Source: Varroa destructor (Eukaryota; Arthropoda; Arachnida; Mesostigmata; Varroidae). From it: a stretch of DNA of 64,000 nucleotides. Made by a program: the position numbers and the translations under genes. Positions 52,427 to 64,000 of this stretch are shown here, piece by piece. The DNA lies in NCBI RefSeq assembly GCF_002443255.2, contig NW_019211456.1, positions 35,961,795 through 36,025,794 of the forward strand, given 5' to 3'. Below the pieces are notes generated by a model that saw nothing but the letters and a program-made list of their open reading frames with translations, was not told where the DNA came from and searched no databases. Each line of letters begins with the position of its first letter. Positions within the stretch are counted from its first letter, which is position 1.

Positions 52427-52590
52427 GGCCCCGTAAACAGGTTACGTATTTGCCTGTTAACCTTAGGAACAAGTTGTGCTCTAGGTTCAAGCCCGGATAT
52501 AAATATACAGTCCGTTTCGTGCTGGCAGGATCCAGCCAGCTCTGTCTGATGAAATGTCTAACATCGATACCGGACGTAAACCTAGATCTT
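52427..52590 (+). mobile_element. tRNA-derived SINE copy, right arm of a head-to-head pair
   Basis: The plus strand reads GGTTACGTATTTGCCTGTTAACC (head, 52440 on), then TTGTGCTCTA and the B-box-like GGTTCAAGCCC at 52484-52494. The body continues through CCGTTTCGTGCTGGC, TGATGAAATGTCTAACATCG and ACCGGACGTAAACC at about 52585. Exact inverted matches to the left copy include GCACGAAACG (52371-52380 against 52513-52522) and GAACCTAGA (52405-52413 against 52480-52488). Confidence 0.82.
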
Positions 52591-55500
52591 GCTCGACTTT
52601 TAGAGCTTAACCTGAAACCCTTGGTATCACACAAATAGTGCTGAACGATAAACTAGATCTGACCTGTCTAGTTCACAGAATCCGCCTTTTCCACCAAATA
52701 CATGTACAGACATGACAGTAATTGGAGTCACCAAGCTGAACGGGATATTTTTTCCGTAAAGCTTGTAAAAGTTATGACATCATGAGGTGTTCACTGGAAA
52801 TACGCCTTCCTGCCAAAACTAGTAAACGCTTGGCCAAAAGAACCGCTGTTCCAGTCGGTACGCCCACTTTTATAATAATGTAAGCAAATCGCCTTCGTAC
52901 ATTTAGTCCCTTTCTGGAATCGAGCTGGGAGATAAATCATAATTTACGTTCTGCTTGTCAACTTCAATTCGACCTAGAATACATAAGTAGGGTTGTGATA
53001 CGGGGAAGTAGATGCAACGCGTCCCCTAAAGATGTGATGAAAACGCAGTGAATGGTTCGGCCTAGTGACTGCTACCCTCCCGTTTTTAGTAAGTGGTAAC
53101 TAACAACTTCGAACAATTCAAAAATCGCTAATTCATTGCGAACAGGTTTGTACAAATAGAGGAAAAGAAGGAAACGCTCGCTGAACTCTCTGGCGCGTCA
53201 AGGACTGAAATGCACTATACGAATTGATACTGACACGTTAGATGATGGTGAAATATATGCATTTTTTCTGCCGTTGTTTTTTTGCAACAACTTGCAATCT
53301 AATAACGACTCTGGGTTTGTTACGTGACGTAAACATATACAACGCATTCTAGGAAATCAGGTGACTCTTTTCGGTTGGTGAAAACTAGCCAAACAAACAG
53401 ATGTTTGCTAATTGCTTGTACAATATAGAACACAACACATGATTTGTTACTTCATGTATAAATGTGAGGTAGCGCCATCGGCGACTGAAACAGGCTTCCT
53501 TTGAACATGGAAATGTAGACATATCCGACATAATTAGCCTGAGCCGTGTTCCATACGGATCGCATAAACAGCATATACCTACGAAGTATACAACCATCAC
53601 AGTTCCTAACAAAGAGCAGAACAAATTTCCAAATGACTCCAATGCTATCGGGCATTACTAACACCAACACGATGAAAAAAGCTATATGGCATTACAATTA
53701 AGTTTTTATTTTGCCTTCCTTCGTACCTCTTTAGCAGACGACGTTCGTACAAGATCCGACAAAGTAAAGACGAGTACGGGAATGCGATCTCGAGAGGCGA
53801 ATTTATCATGTGCTGTATCCTATTAAGCGGAAAGCCCGCCTCTCGAAACGGGAGCGTGACGGTACTAGTTCGGTGGAATAGACGATTTGTCGACTGGCGT
53901 CGTATAGAGATTCTCCTAATCAGGTTAATTCAGAAGACTTAATTCTGCAAGCTTGCGGATAAACGACCGTTTGTACAGTCGTGTAGGTGAAGAAAATAGG
54001 TGGTTGGCCTTTTTGCACAACCTTTATCACCACATCCTCTATGCTGAAGTGATACAACATATAAAACTGTATTTATCTAATATAACATATTGAAGCGAAG
54101 AGTTAGTGTCCATACGCTTTTTGGAGAAACAAACTCCGATTGATAAATAGAGACTTGTCGACGTGAACCTACTTGTACGAGGGTACCTTAGGTTTTTCAA
54201 ATATTGACAAAAAAATGATCTTTATTTCAGATGATTTGGAAAGAACTCGGGGAATTTCGTGTTAGCCAATTCTCGTAGCGTTAATGATTGTGCTCTCACA
54301 GCTGGCTTGCCTCGAAATTATCTACCGACATGTTTTCTTAACTTGTTACTAATAACTAGATCGAATGGAGAGATGCCAGGCTTTTCCTATTAGTAGAAGA
54401 TCGTGTTCGTATTAAAACCGGTCTTACTCCTAAATCCTAAATGACATTACTTCCTAACTCCTGTCAGGCAGGAAGATTTTCCCAATATTGTACAAAAAAA
54501 AACAAGTAAATCCTATACTTTTTCTACATGCTAAATGAAGTGAAAACTAGAACGCCACAGTTGTATACTTTTGCGGAAAGCATATTCTGCCATATGCATT
54601 GTTTTTTCAGTGAAGCTCGTCTTCCTCTCGTGGAAAAGCTACCGTGTCGAAGTTTTGCAGTGTTGAAGTCTTCCTACTAATATTGATGCGCGGACCATGT
54701 GTAGGGTATGGGAATGGCTGGTGCAAAATGGAAGATACTTGACGCTGGCAGAGAGTCGCTAGCGAATTTTGTCGCCATACGTATCGTTAATGACCGATGC
54801 TGTATATAAGTGTCCACTGTCAAAAAAAAGAGCATAGGTCTCTTTCAAGTACGTAAGGTAATAAGGTAAAGCCAGACGTCTTGCTATTTCATCATAAGGA
54901 ATAGTTCTGTCCTTTTATACGTATGTAATCAAAGGCCCAACGTACAATGGCATGTCATTCTACGTTGTGTGCTATAGTGTTTTGATTTAATAATAGGCTA
55001 AGTTGATAGCTATTGAAATGGTGATAGTATAACAATTTTTCCATTAGCACCTGTTGATATTTATTGTCTAAGTGAAGATGTTCTCATGACACTTCCACTG
55101 TTTTTCACCGTAGACTTCTTACCTACTCAATAAATGCTTAGTGAGGCCGTTCCAACGTAGAACGCCGCAAAAGTTCGAGCCGAAACCGTATAGTGAAACT
55201 AATACTTTTATCTCTCTGTTGTGTTAGCTTTCTTCAAGTAAAGGTAGAAACTACTAATCCATGAAATCTTTTATAGATCTGAATTTGCTTCTAGTGCCCA
55301 CTTTAAACCCACTGACTATTGTTCTTTCACTTCAAGAAAATTGTAACGGTATCGTAGACGTACCTTTTATCTAATGCGTATACGACATTTTGCGCAGTCA
55401 CGCACGTAAACACATCAGCCATCCGGTAGACGCGATCAATTTCAGAATGCAAAATGGAACAAGTACGCGCAGTGCTTACATGCAGGCAGTATTTCAAGCT

Positions 55501-56015
55501 TATAGAATACAGGGATTTATCATAGCTGCCATTGACCGTTTCGTGACGATAAAAAGGACTCCTATTGAGAGTGACACTTGTCCTGAAGGACGCTGAATGC
55601 ATGTAGGTGTTTGAAACATTGCCCAAGTAGGCATCGTGATTCTCAAGCAACAAGTTCGACTTCGAACTTCGGTCGTTGCTTTCTCCCAGGAGTCGCCAGG
55701 AGAAATATACATTTACAGAATAGCCCTGTTCAGAGTAGGCTGTAGCCTTGTCGCTTCATTTAAACTGTGCCATGCAGTCTGCCAGATAAGGTCGAGCCGG
55801 GAAGCACTTAGGCATTCTTCCCTATAAAATTACAGAAGAATATATCGATACAGGCCTACACATCCGGAGTATAATGCGAATCACATAGTTCAATGCAGCT
55901 ACCAGAACGTACACAAAATTTAATAGAGGTCCCACATTGGACAGGGTTGCTCCAAGTGTCCTATATCGATTCGCAGGCAACTAAAGGGCCATAGTAAAAC
56001 TATCATATACCTACC
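52591..56015. other. No gene recognised; AT-rich
   Basis: No supported gene. A short inverted repeat (AAGTTCGA CT TCGAACTT) lies at 55652-55669. Open frames at 53385-53670 (-) and 55327-55827 (both strands) overlap each other and are chance-length. Confidence 0.5.
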
Positions 56016-56019
56016 TGTT

Positions 56020-56125
56020 CTTGTGATCACTTAACGGTAACGTGTTTGCCTGCCGAACCTAGAGACACTTGAGGTGGCATAAGTTTAAGATCGCAGCGTA
56101 GACGAACCGTGCTATTCAGAAAATC
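56020..56125 (+). mobile_element. Diverged tRNA-derived SINE head (plus strand)
   Basis: CTTAACGGTAACGTGTTTGCCTGCC at about 56030-56054 aligns with CTTAGTGGGTGACGAATTTGCCTGC of the 26.9 kb copy, and AACCTA follows. The B-box position (AGTTTAAGATCGC) is badly decayed. The body is recognisable only to about 56125. This is probably an old, 3'-truncated copy. Confidence 0.55.
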
Positions 56126-59100
56126 GAATTTCAAATGTCGACGTTTATGAAATATCTGTTAATGTGGCTGTTATTCCTATCTAAAAAAATACTAGAACCT
56201 TTCAAGATTAGTGGTTATTGATTAAAGGCGACCTCCATAAATTTTACGTGCAGTAATGCTGTCGTCAGGAAAGTTAACATAAATGTTGGCGAGCTTGTCT
56301 ATCGACAGCGAGAGCGAACGACTCTAAACCGGAGTGAAGCGAGGGCCTTCTTCAGAAGTTACTTTGGGAAAGGACCAGAAGACAACTCTGCGAGAAGCCG
56401 CCTTTGTATCAGTTGCCACAGCATAAAAAGGAGTAAAAGTTGCAGACGAAATAATCAGTATGGACTAATTTTTTTTTTAGTTACGGGAAGCAGTGGTTTG
56501 TTTCACGCAGCAAGAAACTTCGTCAGGGTGAAAATTCTAACTATAATTTACTTACTCTTCTTTAACACAGTCACAAGCTCGTCATCATCAAGCCCATAAG
56601 AGGGGACGAGACGCAGCGGGCGAGGTTATACTTGTTTAGTTCCGCGGAATTCGTAGCAAATAACAGAGGTCGTGATGATGGTATCTTTACTGGGTAAACG
56701 TACACACGTTCGCACGAATATTCTCGCTGATGCCATGGTGCATCTCAATAAATTAACGAAAATTGCTTCTTAGCACAGCTTCTGCGATGAAAATAAGTGT
56801 TCCTTCAATTTCAGCTGTTTTCCTCCTAAATTTCGACAATGGACAGGCAGAAAAGAAGCGACGACGAAAGAGAGCCAATGAAACAACCAGAAACAAGAAA
56901 AAACACGAAGAGCTTCCTGAGCGTCCTTAACTAAAAGGGAGTTAGAAATGTTAGTCACTGAGTGCTGCATATAGCCGCGCTTAGATTAACATCGGATGCC
57001 TTCCGGAAGTTCTTCCAATTTAGCTTATATTTTCTATAGGAATCTGCGCAACCACGCGCGCCCTTAGCGCTTCCAGACCCTGTGTGAACTAACAATGAGC
57101 AAATGGTACAATGTTCCAAAGTCGACGAGACGTCCCTGTGAGCTTGTCACGGCAAAACATTGTCCCTCTCCCTGTGCCTTTGTACATAAATAGCAGACGA
57201 CACAGACCTCTCACATGCCTCAGAGCTAAGCAAACCCTGCATTCGCCATCGCCGAAACTTCAGTTCGTACGCGTAATCTTCTAACATTCTAGTGGGAAAA
57301 AATCATTTCAAAACAGTTAAGCAGACGAAGTCTCTTTGCTAGACGAGCCTTTCAGCGTGATTTTTACTCCACGTCAAGGTGCTTTCCTTTCAAAATCGCC
57401 CTAAAGTGAATCGTGAACTAATGCGTTTTAGCCATATGTATATACTTCAATTTGACTGGATCGTACTTTTTTTTAATTCATTGCAAGGACATGTTTTAAT
57501 ACACGTTCGAGGCACTCAAGACAGCAAATTTGCTTCACAACGGGACGAAGCACTTGCGTGTTATTATTTTCCTGTATCCTGTGGGGATTTCTCTTCAAAT
57601 AAATGGGCTCGATGAAATCATTCCACAGACTATTCTAAGCCCGACGTCGGTCGACTTGTCCTTATGGATATATCTTAAAAAGCAAATCTGTGTTGGAAAA
57701 CTGACTACACTTAAGAAAGATCTAAGCTGCAATTAGGCTCATGGATCAACAGTCCATTGTCATCAGCAGTTTATTGTCTAGAACAGTAATAATTTCGAAC
57801 ATTCTAACACTAATTATATGTAAATAACAATCGAAATTAGAATCATTGAAACTGTGCCTACACTTCATACGATACTCCGCTTTCCTACCATGGCTGGCGA
57901 TAGATTTGCTTTTGGATTTTACAACCCCATTTGTAGATTCAGATCAAGTAGAACGCTTCTCTCTATTAAACACTGTGGTGACTCGCAATGTCATCGATAA
58001 AATATGTATCTATATGAATACCTGTGTCAATCTACAAGTTTGCTTTTTGCTGAAACTCTCACTTAAAACAAATAGCGGGCGTCTTGCGAATAAACTGTTC
58101 GGGATAAGCTCCTAAATGTCTTTGCAATATTCCTTTACGCTTGTTCCGAAGGACGATCTATCTTGGTCAGACATCATAGGCAAAGACGATACGATGACGT
58201 CTTTCTTGCACGATGCAGTCTTTCATGTATGTATATAAAAGCTCTTGCACGCAGGTCTGACTAGAAAATCGACATGTCGGCGTCTGCCGCGGACATCATT
58301 AATGAAACCCCCTTAGGTTAGACATGGATCGATGTGGTACTAACGCCACCCTGATAAATTGTTATAACATGACTATCAATTAATTGGAGATTTACATTCA
58401 CTGTGTAGCGCAATTAGTGTGAGTGCGTAACGGGTAAATACCGTTGTCTCAGCATAATGTATTTTTATACAGTAGCAAACTTGCGGGCTAAGTAATTTAG
58501 CGATATAGAAGGGCAAATATCGCGCACGCGTACAGAAACAGGTATTAATTTCGAATACGAGTATAAACACTGCATGATGAACCTGACCATTGGAAGTTAT
58601 TCGAAGATCAGCAATGGTGCCGCATATCGAGTTCAGTTAACATGAGAGTTCCTCATACAGGTTATCCATTTATAGTGAAACGCAAACTGAGTGAGGCTAT
58701 GGCAGCCAGTTTGGTACAGATCCTTTGTGGCTCCGAATGCGATATCGTTAGACTTTTTCAGGACCGACGTAGGCGGAGATGCCTAATTGCACCTTGGGAA
58801 TTCCACGTAATACGCACCTATATATGGTAGGCTAATTTAGTCAGTGAGTATATTCTGGACGTAGAACTTGGCAAGTCATGTCGATTGTCAAAATGGCCAA
58901 ATCAAGTTTCTAGCTAGTGATGAGGCGATTCAGTACCATAGGACACGTCTAAATATGTATGAGACATGTTTCTTCTTTATGTACACTGGCAGCCGTTGGA
59001 AGTAGAGGCTAGAATGCAGCGTCTTAAGCTCTCATGCGTTGCTGGCGTTTTTATACGACACGATGCAACTGTACAAATGAGACATATAGGCACACTTCCC

Positions 59101-62100
59101 GTTAACGACTAGCACTATAATTGCTGCGTCCTCCATCCTGCTACAGAGTTGTCCTAATCACTACAACTGCTAATGCCTCTACTGCTGCACACTGTCCTCG
59201 TGTCAGCCTTGTCTACCATTACCATCGTCATTATCCATGTCCGCATACCTCGGATGTTCTATATTCTATATTCACCTGTCTGAGGTGGCATACATACTAC
59301 TCACTGACCGGTTCACCCAGGTGCCGCCCTCTTTTGTGGTTACAAGGAAGGAACTTGCTTACACACGCGGTTGCCATCGACAGGGAAACCAGGAGCGGAC
59401 GCGCACTGCAGCCTGGCAGGGCTTTCCAGTTAAGGCTGTTATTCAGCGGTTCAGATTCTTAAAAAAAGAACTCCCACTGACCCGTACTTCTACTGGGCTA
59501 TCAACCAAACGAGTGGCTTTCTGCACTAAGGGCTAGTCAGCAGCGAGTTTATCTATCTCCGCTTATCGTTTTGGCAAAGGCCGAAAGAAGCCATCCCTGA
59601 GTGATTGATGTGCGATGCTCGACGAATCGAAACAAAGACGGACTAGGCATTGTAATTATATACAGCTAACTGATAGGGGAGATAAAACTGAACAAAAAAA
59701 GCTTTACTTCCCAAGCTCGTAGGCGTGTTCGGAAGAAAAACGAGCTACGCCAAGGATTCGAAAAGAAAGAAAAAAATAGAACCATTCTACTGTGATCCAT
59801 CAATACAAATAATAGGTTCTTGTCACCGCAAACATCGAAGCGGACACGAAAATATCAGGAGATATGTAGTAACGCCGGCAGTGGTGATTATCGGCTATTT
59901 AAGGGACGATGCGAAACAATGTTGTATAATATGAGGTTAGCGGATCAAAGGGGTAACGAGAAACTGGTTGACAAAAAAAAAGAACATATTGGACATGGGT
60001 TGAACCGCTGCAAAAACGAACACAGAATGAAAAAGCGAGAAATAAGCCACCTACTGGGAGCGTTACTGGTCCTAAACAAATGGCAACAGATCAAGGGCAA
60101 AGGAAAAATCTGATATTATCGAACGATAGTTGAGTGGGAAAAGGGGGCTGGACTTCTTGTTTTATCTTCATATCAGACAAGGTTGGGAACGGAAATAGAT
60201 ATATCACATTTTTCTTCTACACCATTTGCCAGCGAGTTATAGCTTTTCTTGATAGCTAAAGCAGTTGCGAAGAACTCTGTGCCTTCAATCTTTAACTTTT
60301 ACACCTCGCGTTGAGCAAATGGTAGACATCTAACTATAGTTATACTAATTTGTTCGGAGCACTGGAACTTAACCAAAAATAAAGAAGATCAGAACTTCTA
60401 TAGGAAAGACTAGAACAATAGACTAAAGTCGTGAAGGGGTCAGATGTGGGGAATAATATTCAGTTGTTACTTCACATCTACACTTGCACCAGCTTTACTA
60501 GCGATACTTTAGAATCGTATCCTTTCCCAAGGCGTATACGCAGCTAAGTGTTGGTTCTCGTAAAGCGCGTTAGCGACCAGTCTCAATTCGTTATTTTATA
60601 CACTATATACATACGTGGCTGATTCTTACATTGATATCCGTTTGACGATACCCACATCTCCCCTACCACCGTCTTTCGGATACCCATTCGAAACCATTGG
60701 ACATGTTTTCAATTCGAGTATATCCTCAAACCACAAATGGTAGGGCAGGACTGACGCCGTATCACGCCACATCGACATCATTAGAAGCCCATATCTACCT
60801 AACTCGCATTGTCCGAATAGAAAAAGTCATGATTTATCTGAAATTATACGTTGAGAAAGAGTTCAAGGGTTAGGTTAGGGCAAATCGAACTTATATATAC
60901 AAAGATGTCTACGTATGAATATGCGTGTACATGCTAGATAAATAAATATAAACAATCGAATCGAACGGAGATGCCCTTCGACTAAAACCAAAGGCTGATG
61001 TTTTATGCTAGCTATCTATTTTATTCAGATATGAGTTGTTCTCTGTATTCTGGTATTTGAGCCTAATATGTAAGGTTCATTTTGACTCGATTGAACATGT
61101 GCCTATATTGAGGACTCTATTATTTCGAAAGTAAAGTAAGATGAACTATAGAAAGTAAAGCAGGTCTACACATCGTCGGTAGGTTAAATAATCAACGTTG
61201 AGCTGAATGGAGAACATTTGCAGCTGGCCTGCTAAGCAGTGTAACTCCTCTCAAGCACTGATCATGTCTCTTCGATCGCCTACGATTGATTCATCTTTCG
61301 TTCAACAAACAAAGCAAGCAGCGAGAGCTTTAGCCCCAGAATTTATTTGCACTTGTTTCAGCGCAAGAAAAACGCGGATTCTCCTACGTATCTATGGCTT
61401 TACCAGTACTTCTACGTTGCCGATTCAACTTGCGCGAACGGTGCCGCAGTCGTCTTCAAATCACCCCTTTACTCTGGTCGCGTCTCAGTTCTTCCGGGAG
61501 ATCACGCTCGGTTATGTTGATACTTGGCTCGCTGATTTCGGTTTTAGCTAAGCATATTGTCATTTACTGCGGAAGTGCTAATCACAGTGTAGAAAGATGG
61601 CGAGGTCGTGCAAATGCTCTCAAAGGAATGAGGTGAGTAACAGTCGTGTGCTAGCCATTTGTGCCGGTCGTTTCAAGAAGCTTTGTTTCCTTTTTAACGC
61701 TCCGACCCTTCAGATCTGTACTACTATAGCGCTGGCGTTAACAATCGTATCACATACGTAATCGCGAGCTTCCTCCTTCTCTGCCCTCTTCCTGTTTTCT
61801 TTCCGGATCGCTTTTCTGCGTCAGCCAGTCTCAACACTCGTTCATAGTTCGCCATGGCGTTCTGCCAAGTCTGATATGACCACTAATTATCCGACGTACG
61901 AAGGTTCATAAAAGCAAAATGAAAATCAGCGGCACGTACCTTGAACTGAGATTATCGTACATGTAGGTGTTCGTTTCAAATGGTTACTTCTGCTCGTAGA
62001 ATGATTCTGTCTGCATAAGTATAACTTTATGCATATTTATACAACTGTACGGGTTAGTATATTGGTACGGATAGCTTTTATCGGCTGATGAGCACAGGTG

Positions 62101-62545
62101 TTTAAGAGAAGACACGAATAGGCCCTTGATCTTAGTAATACTTTTGGGGATTAAAAATCGGTGGCTGTTGGAATAGTTCATAGCGGCACATCTGAATGAG
62201 GCACAGACAGGGTTAAATTCGAGTTTTTTTCACAGACATACATTCTTTTCCTTGTGCTAGAAGCATCACTTTTGATAATTATGTTTATTTAATATAGCCA
62301 CCATTAATCCGAACTTGACTGAGACCACCTCAATTCGGAGCTTAAAACACTTATCTTTATCTTTAGATCTTCGTTCTTTAATCCGCAAATAACTCTTAAG
62401 CAGTAATCGTACGCAGCGTGGACGTGAAATCAATGAAAATGTTACTCACATATACTACCTTGTAAGAAAACGAACGAAATATACTTTTGTACCTATAGCG
62501 GGTCAAAAGTTCTAAAATGCGTAAAAAACGTGGAAAAGACCAATG
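56126..62545. other. No gene recognised; several chance-length frames
   Basis: No supported gene. The plus frame at 59820-60113 (97 codons, very charged, reading EKLVDKKKEHIGHGLNRCKN) overlaps another plus frame. At 61596-61631 AAAGATGGCG begins a short frame that runs into a good donor (AATGAG followed by GTGAGT), a possible first coding exon without known partners. AGGGTTAGGTTAGGG at about 60866-60880 resembles two arthropod telomere units but is isolated. Confidence 0.45.
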
Positions 62546-62567
62546 TAATAATAATAATAATAATAAT
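62546..62567 (+). repeat. (TAA)n microsatellite, possible SINE tail
   Basis: About seven TAA units are followed by TACGTATATAATAAATACG and then the 3' end of a minus-strand SINE at about 62586. In minus-strand reading this is a (TTA)n tail right after the SINE body, as expected for a SINE that ends in a simple repeat. Confidence 0.85.
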
Positions 62568-62585
62568 ACGTATATAATAAATACG

Positions 62586-62690
62586 ACTCGAGTTTTATGC
62601 CGTTAAGCACCCCATCGGGTGGACGGCTGGCTGCCAGTACGCAACGAGCCCATTTAGAGCTCATATAGACGACCCAATTGGTCATTTGTA
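62586..62690 (-). mobile_element. Truncated tRNA-derived SINE copy (minus strand)
   Basis: The plus strand reads CTCGAGTTTTATGCCGTTAA from about 62586, then a GGACGGCTGGCTGCCAGTAC segment and CAACGAGCCCAT. These match in order the family's CGAGTTTTACGTCC, CGGCTGGCTC and ACGAnnCCCAT blocks. The B box is not recognisable (TTTAGAGCTCATATAGAC aligns with it) and the head is lost or decayed. Confidence 0.65.
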
Positions 62691-64000
62691 GAAGCGCCGC
62701 TAGTCTATGTATCAAGAAGATCTACGTGTATCCGAAATGGATTTTGAGCCATTTTGATGAAATTGAAGGGTACATTAATATCGGTTTTTCCCTAAAACAC
62801 CAGGAGAAATGCATCGTTTTGCCATGGTCAGTTCTGGAAGGAATTCATTTCCTTCTACTACTGCTACATGTAGTGGGTGAAAGCATGCGACAAACAACCA
62901 GTCAGTTGTAGAAAAACTAATAATACCGCCATTAACCGTTCTGCAGTAATACTCAATGGCAATATAGAATCTAAAACTCGAAATATTTATAGCGAGCATT
63001 AACTCATATATCCTATCGCGAGCTTGCTTGGGTTTCGAAGTAACTTACACCAATCTTAGCTAGCTCGTAGGACTGAGACTGAACTTAAACAGTTTGTATT
63101 TGTTCCAACTTCCCACTATCTACGATAAACAGCCTGGGATAAACGATACTAAGTAGCACACGATATCTATAAGCAACGAACGACGAGTAAACGATGAAAT
63201 CGGTAACCTGGCGCTGTTCCTCCTGACAAGTTCGGCCACCTTGATAGAAATCGTCGGTGGAATTATTCTAAGACTAGTAAAATATGGCCATGGACTATCG
63301 ATATTGCCAATGACGTTATTCGGCCAAATTAAGAGATTGGCTAGTTTAGGCATCTTTCTCCCTGCAAACGTCCTTTTTTGATCCAAACTAGAAATACTGC
63401 GTTTGATGTTACAAACCACCGCAGCAATTGTGCGTAGTCTGAACTTCAATCGTAGCGAATAGCCTTCCTCTAAGTTAACAAACGTCAGGAAACGACACTC
63501 TAATTATAGCCCAAGGATATATTCTCCGGCGCCAGGACATGAAGTCGGAACTTAAGTTGACTGATCTTCGTTAGGCCGTACGAAATTCACTTTATGTAGG
63601 TTCAACTTTATTAAGCAACACTTGTTGCGGGCGACCGCGCTTCCCTCGTAGTGTCTTGCTACGCGTCTGGTTAGGCGTGAACGGAAGATGGACAATTGAA
63701 AGTCTGCGACTGTTATTACAACAATAACACAAAACTATCCTTGGGACCTCGATGCACGAACACCATATCAATTATGCTTTGAATACTATATTGAAAATTA
63801 CAATATTTAAAAAAGCGGTAGTACTGTTAACCTTCTTATTTTAAACGTATCGTTTATTTCTAGGAATATTTGGTAAGAAACTTACAAAATTTTTGAAAGT
63901 TACAACAATTTGATTTAGATCGTCATCGGGAAAAAGCAAGAAGACTTGAACCGAGCAAGTCAGCTTCTTCGTTCTTAGTTTGACATTCTAGAACATTGGT
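62691..64000. other. No gene recognised
   Basis: Short frames at 62678-62911 (+), 62775-62999 (-) and 63120-63449 (-) are chance-length. No repeat or RNA gene was noticed. Confidence 0.5.

Noticed and set aside
52427..52500. A functional tRNA gene
   Set aside because: The A and B boxes are tRNA-like, but the acceptor and anticodon stems do not pair and the body continues as the SINE.
52125..52638. Three overlapping frames on both strands
   Set aside because: All lie over the inverted SINE pair.
60866..60880. Telomere-like TTAGG units
   Set aside because: Only two units in AGGGTTAGGTTAGGG, expected by chance and not terminal.
1..64000. CRISPR array, prophage, bacterial operon, rRNA or intact transposase/reverse transcriptase
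   Set aside because: No regularly spaced repeats, no long frames and no recognised rRNA or catalytic motifs were found on either strand.

Overview
This window looks like non-coding nuclear DNA from an animal, most likely an invertebrate. I judge it to be roughly 40% GC by eye. CpG dinucleotides are common rather than depleted. There are no compact operons, no Shine-Dalgarno-led genes and no long open frames. The longest ATG- or near-cognate-led frame is about 150 codons, and frames of 60-150 codons are spread evenly over both strands. By a rough estimate, that is close to chance for a sequence of this length and composition. The species cannot be named. An arthropod such as a mite would fit, but nothing seen here is diagnostic.

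The best-supported content is a dispersed tRNA-derived SINE family. I see copies or fragments at about 15.90-16.06 kb (-), 26.89-27.07 kb (+), 33.44-33.60 kb (-), 52.31-52.43 kb (-), 52.43-52.59 kb (+), 56.02-56.13 kb (+) and 62.59-62.69 kb (-). They share a tRNA-like head with Pol III A- and B-box motifs and a common non-tRNA 3' part. The two copies at 52.3-52.6 kb lie head to head and form one imperfect palindrome. About 95 bp beyond the 3' end of the 33.4 kb copy is a perfect 18-bp stem with a 7-nt loop. Simple repeats are few: (AT)n at 39.99 kb, a 24-base T run at 39.61 kb, (TAA)n at 62.55 kb and a G-rich tract at 2.16 kb.

Protein-coding content is uncertain. A few short segments have plausible splice or stop signals: a possible 3' terminal exon on the minus strand at 12.64-12.88 kb with a poly(A) hexamer just downstream, two possible internal exons on the minus strand at 9.7 and 11.7 kb, and a phase-compatible series of plus-strand segments in the first 2.3 kb. 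None encodes a protein I recognise, and each could arise by chance. Slightly GC-richer blocks at 5.5-5.96, 12.8-14.7, 25.2-25.4, 36.4-38.2 and 48.8-50.4 kb are the other places where exons, untranslated regions or decayed repeats might lie.

The layout is therefore long introns or intergenic DNA carrying old SINEs and simple repeats, with a possible gene or two on the minus strand between 9.6 and 13 kb. I found no rRNA, intact tRNA, CRISPR array, prophage, intact transposase or reverse transcriptase.
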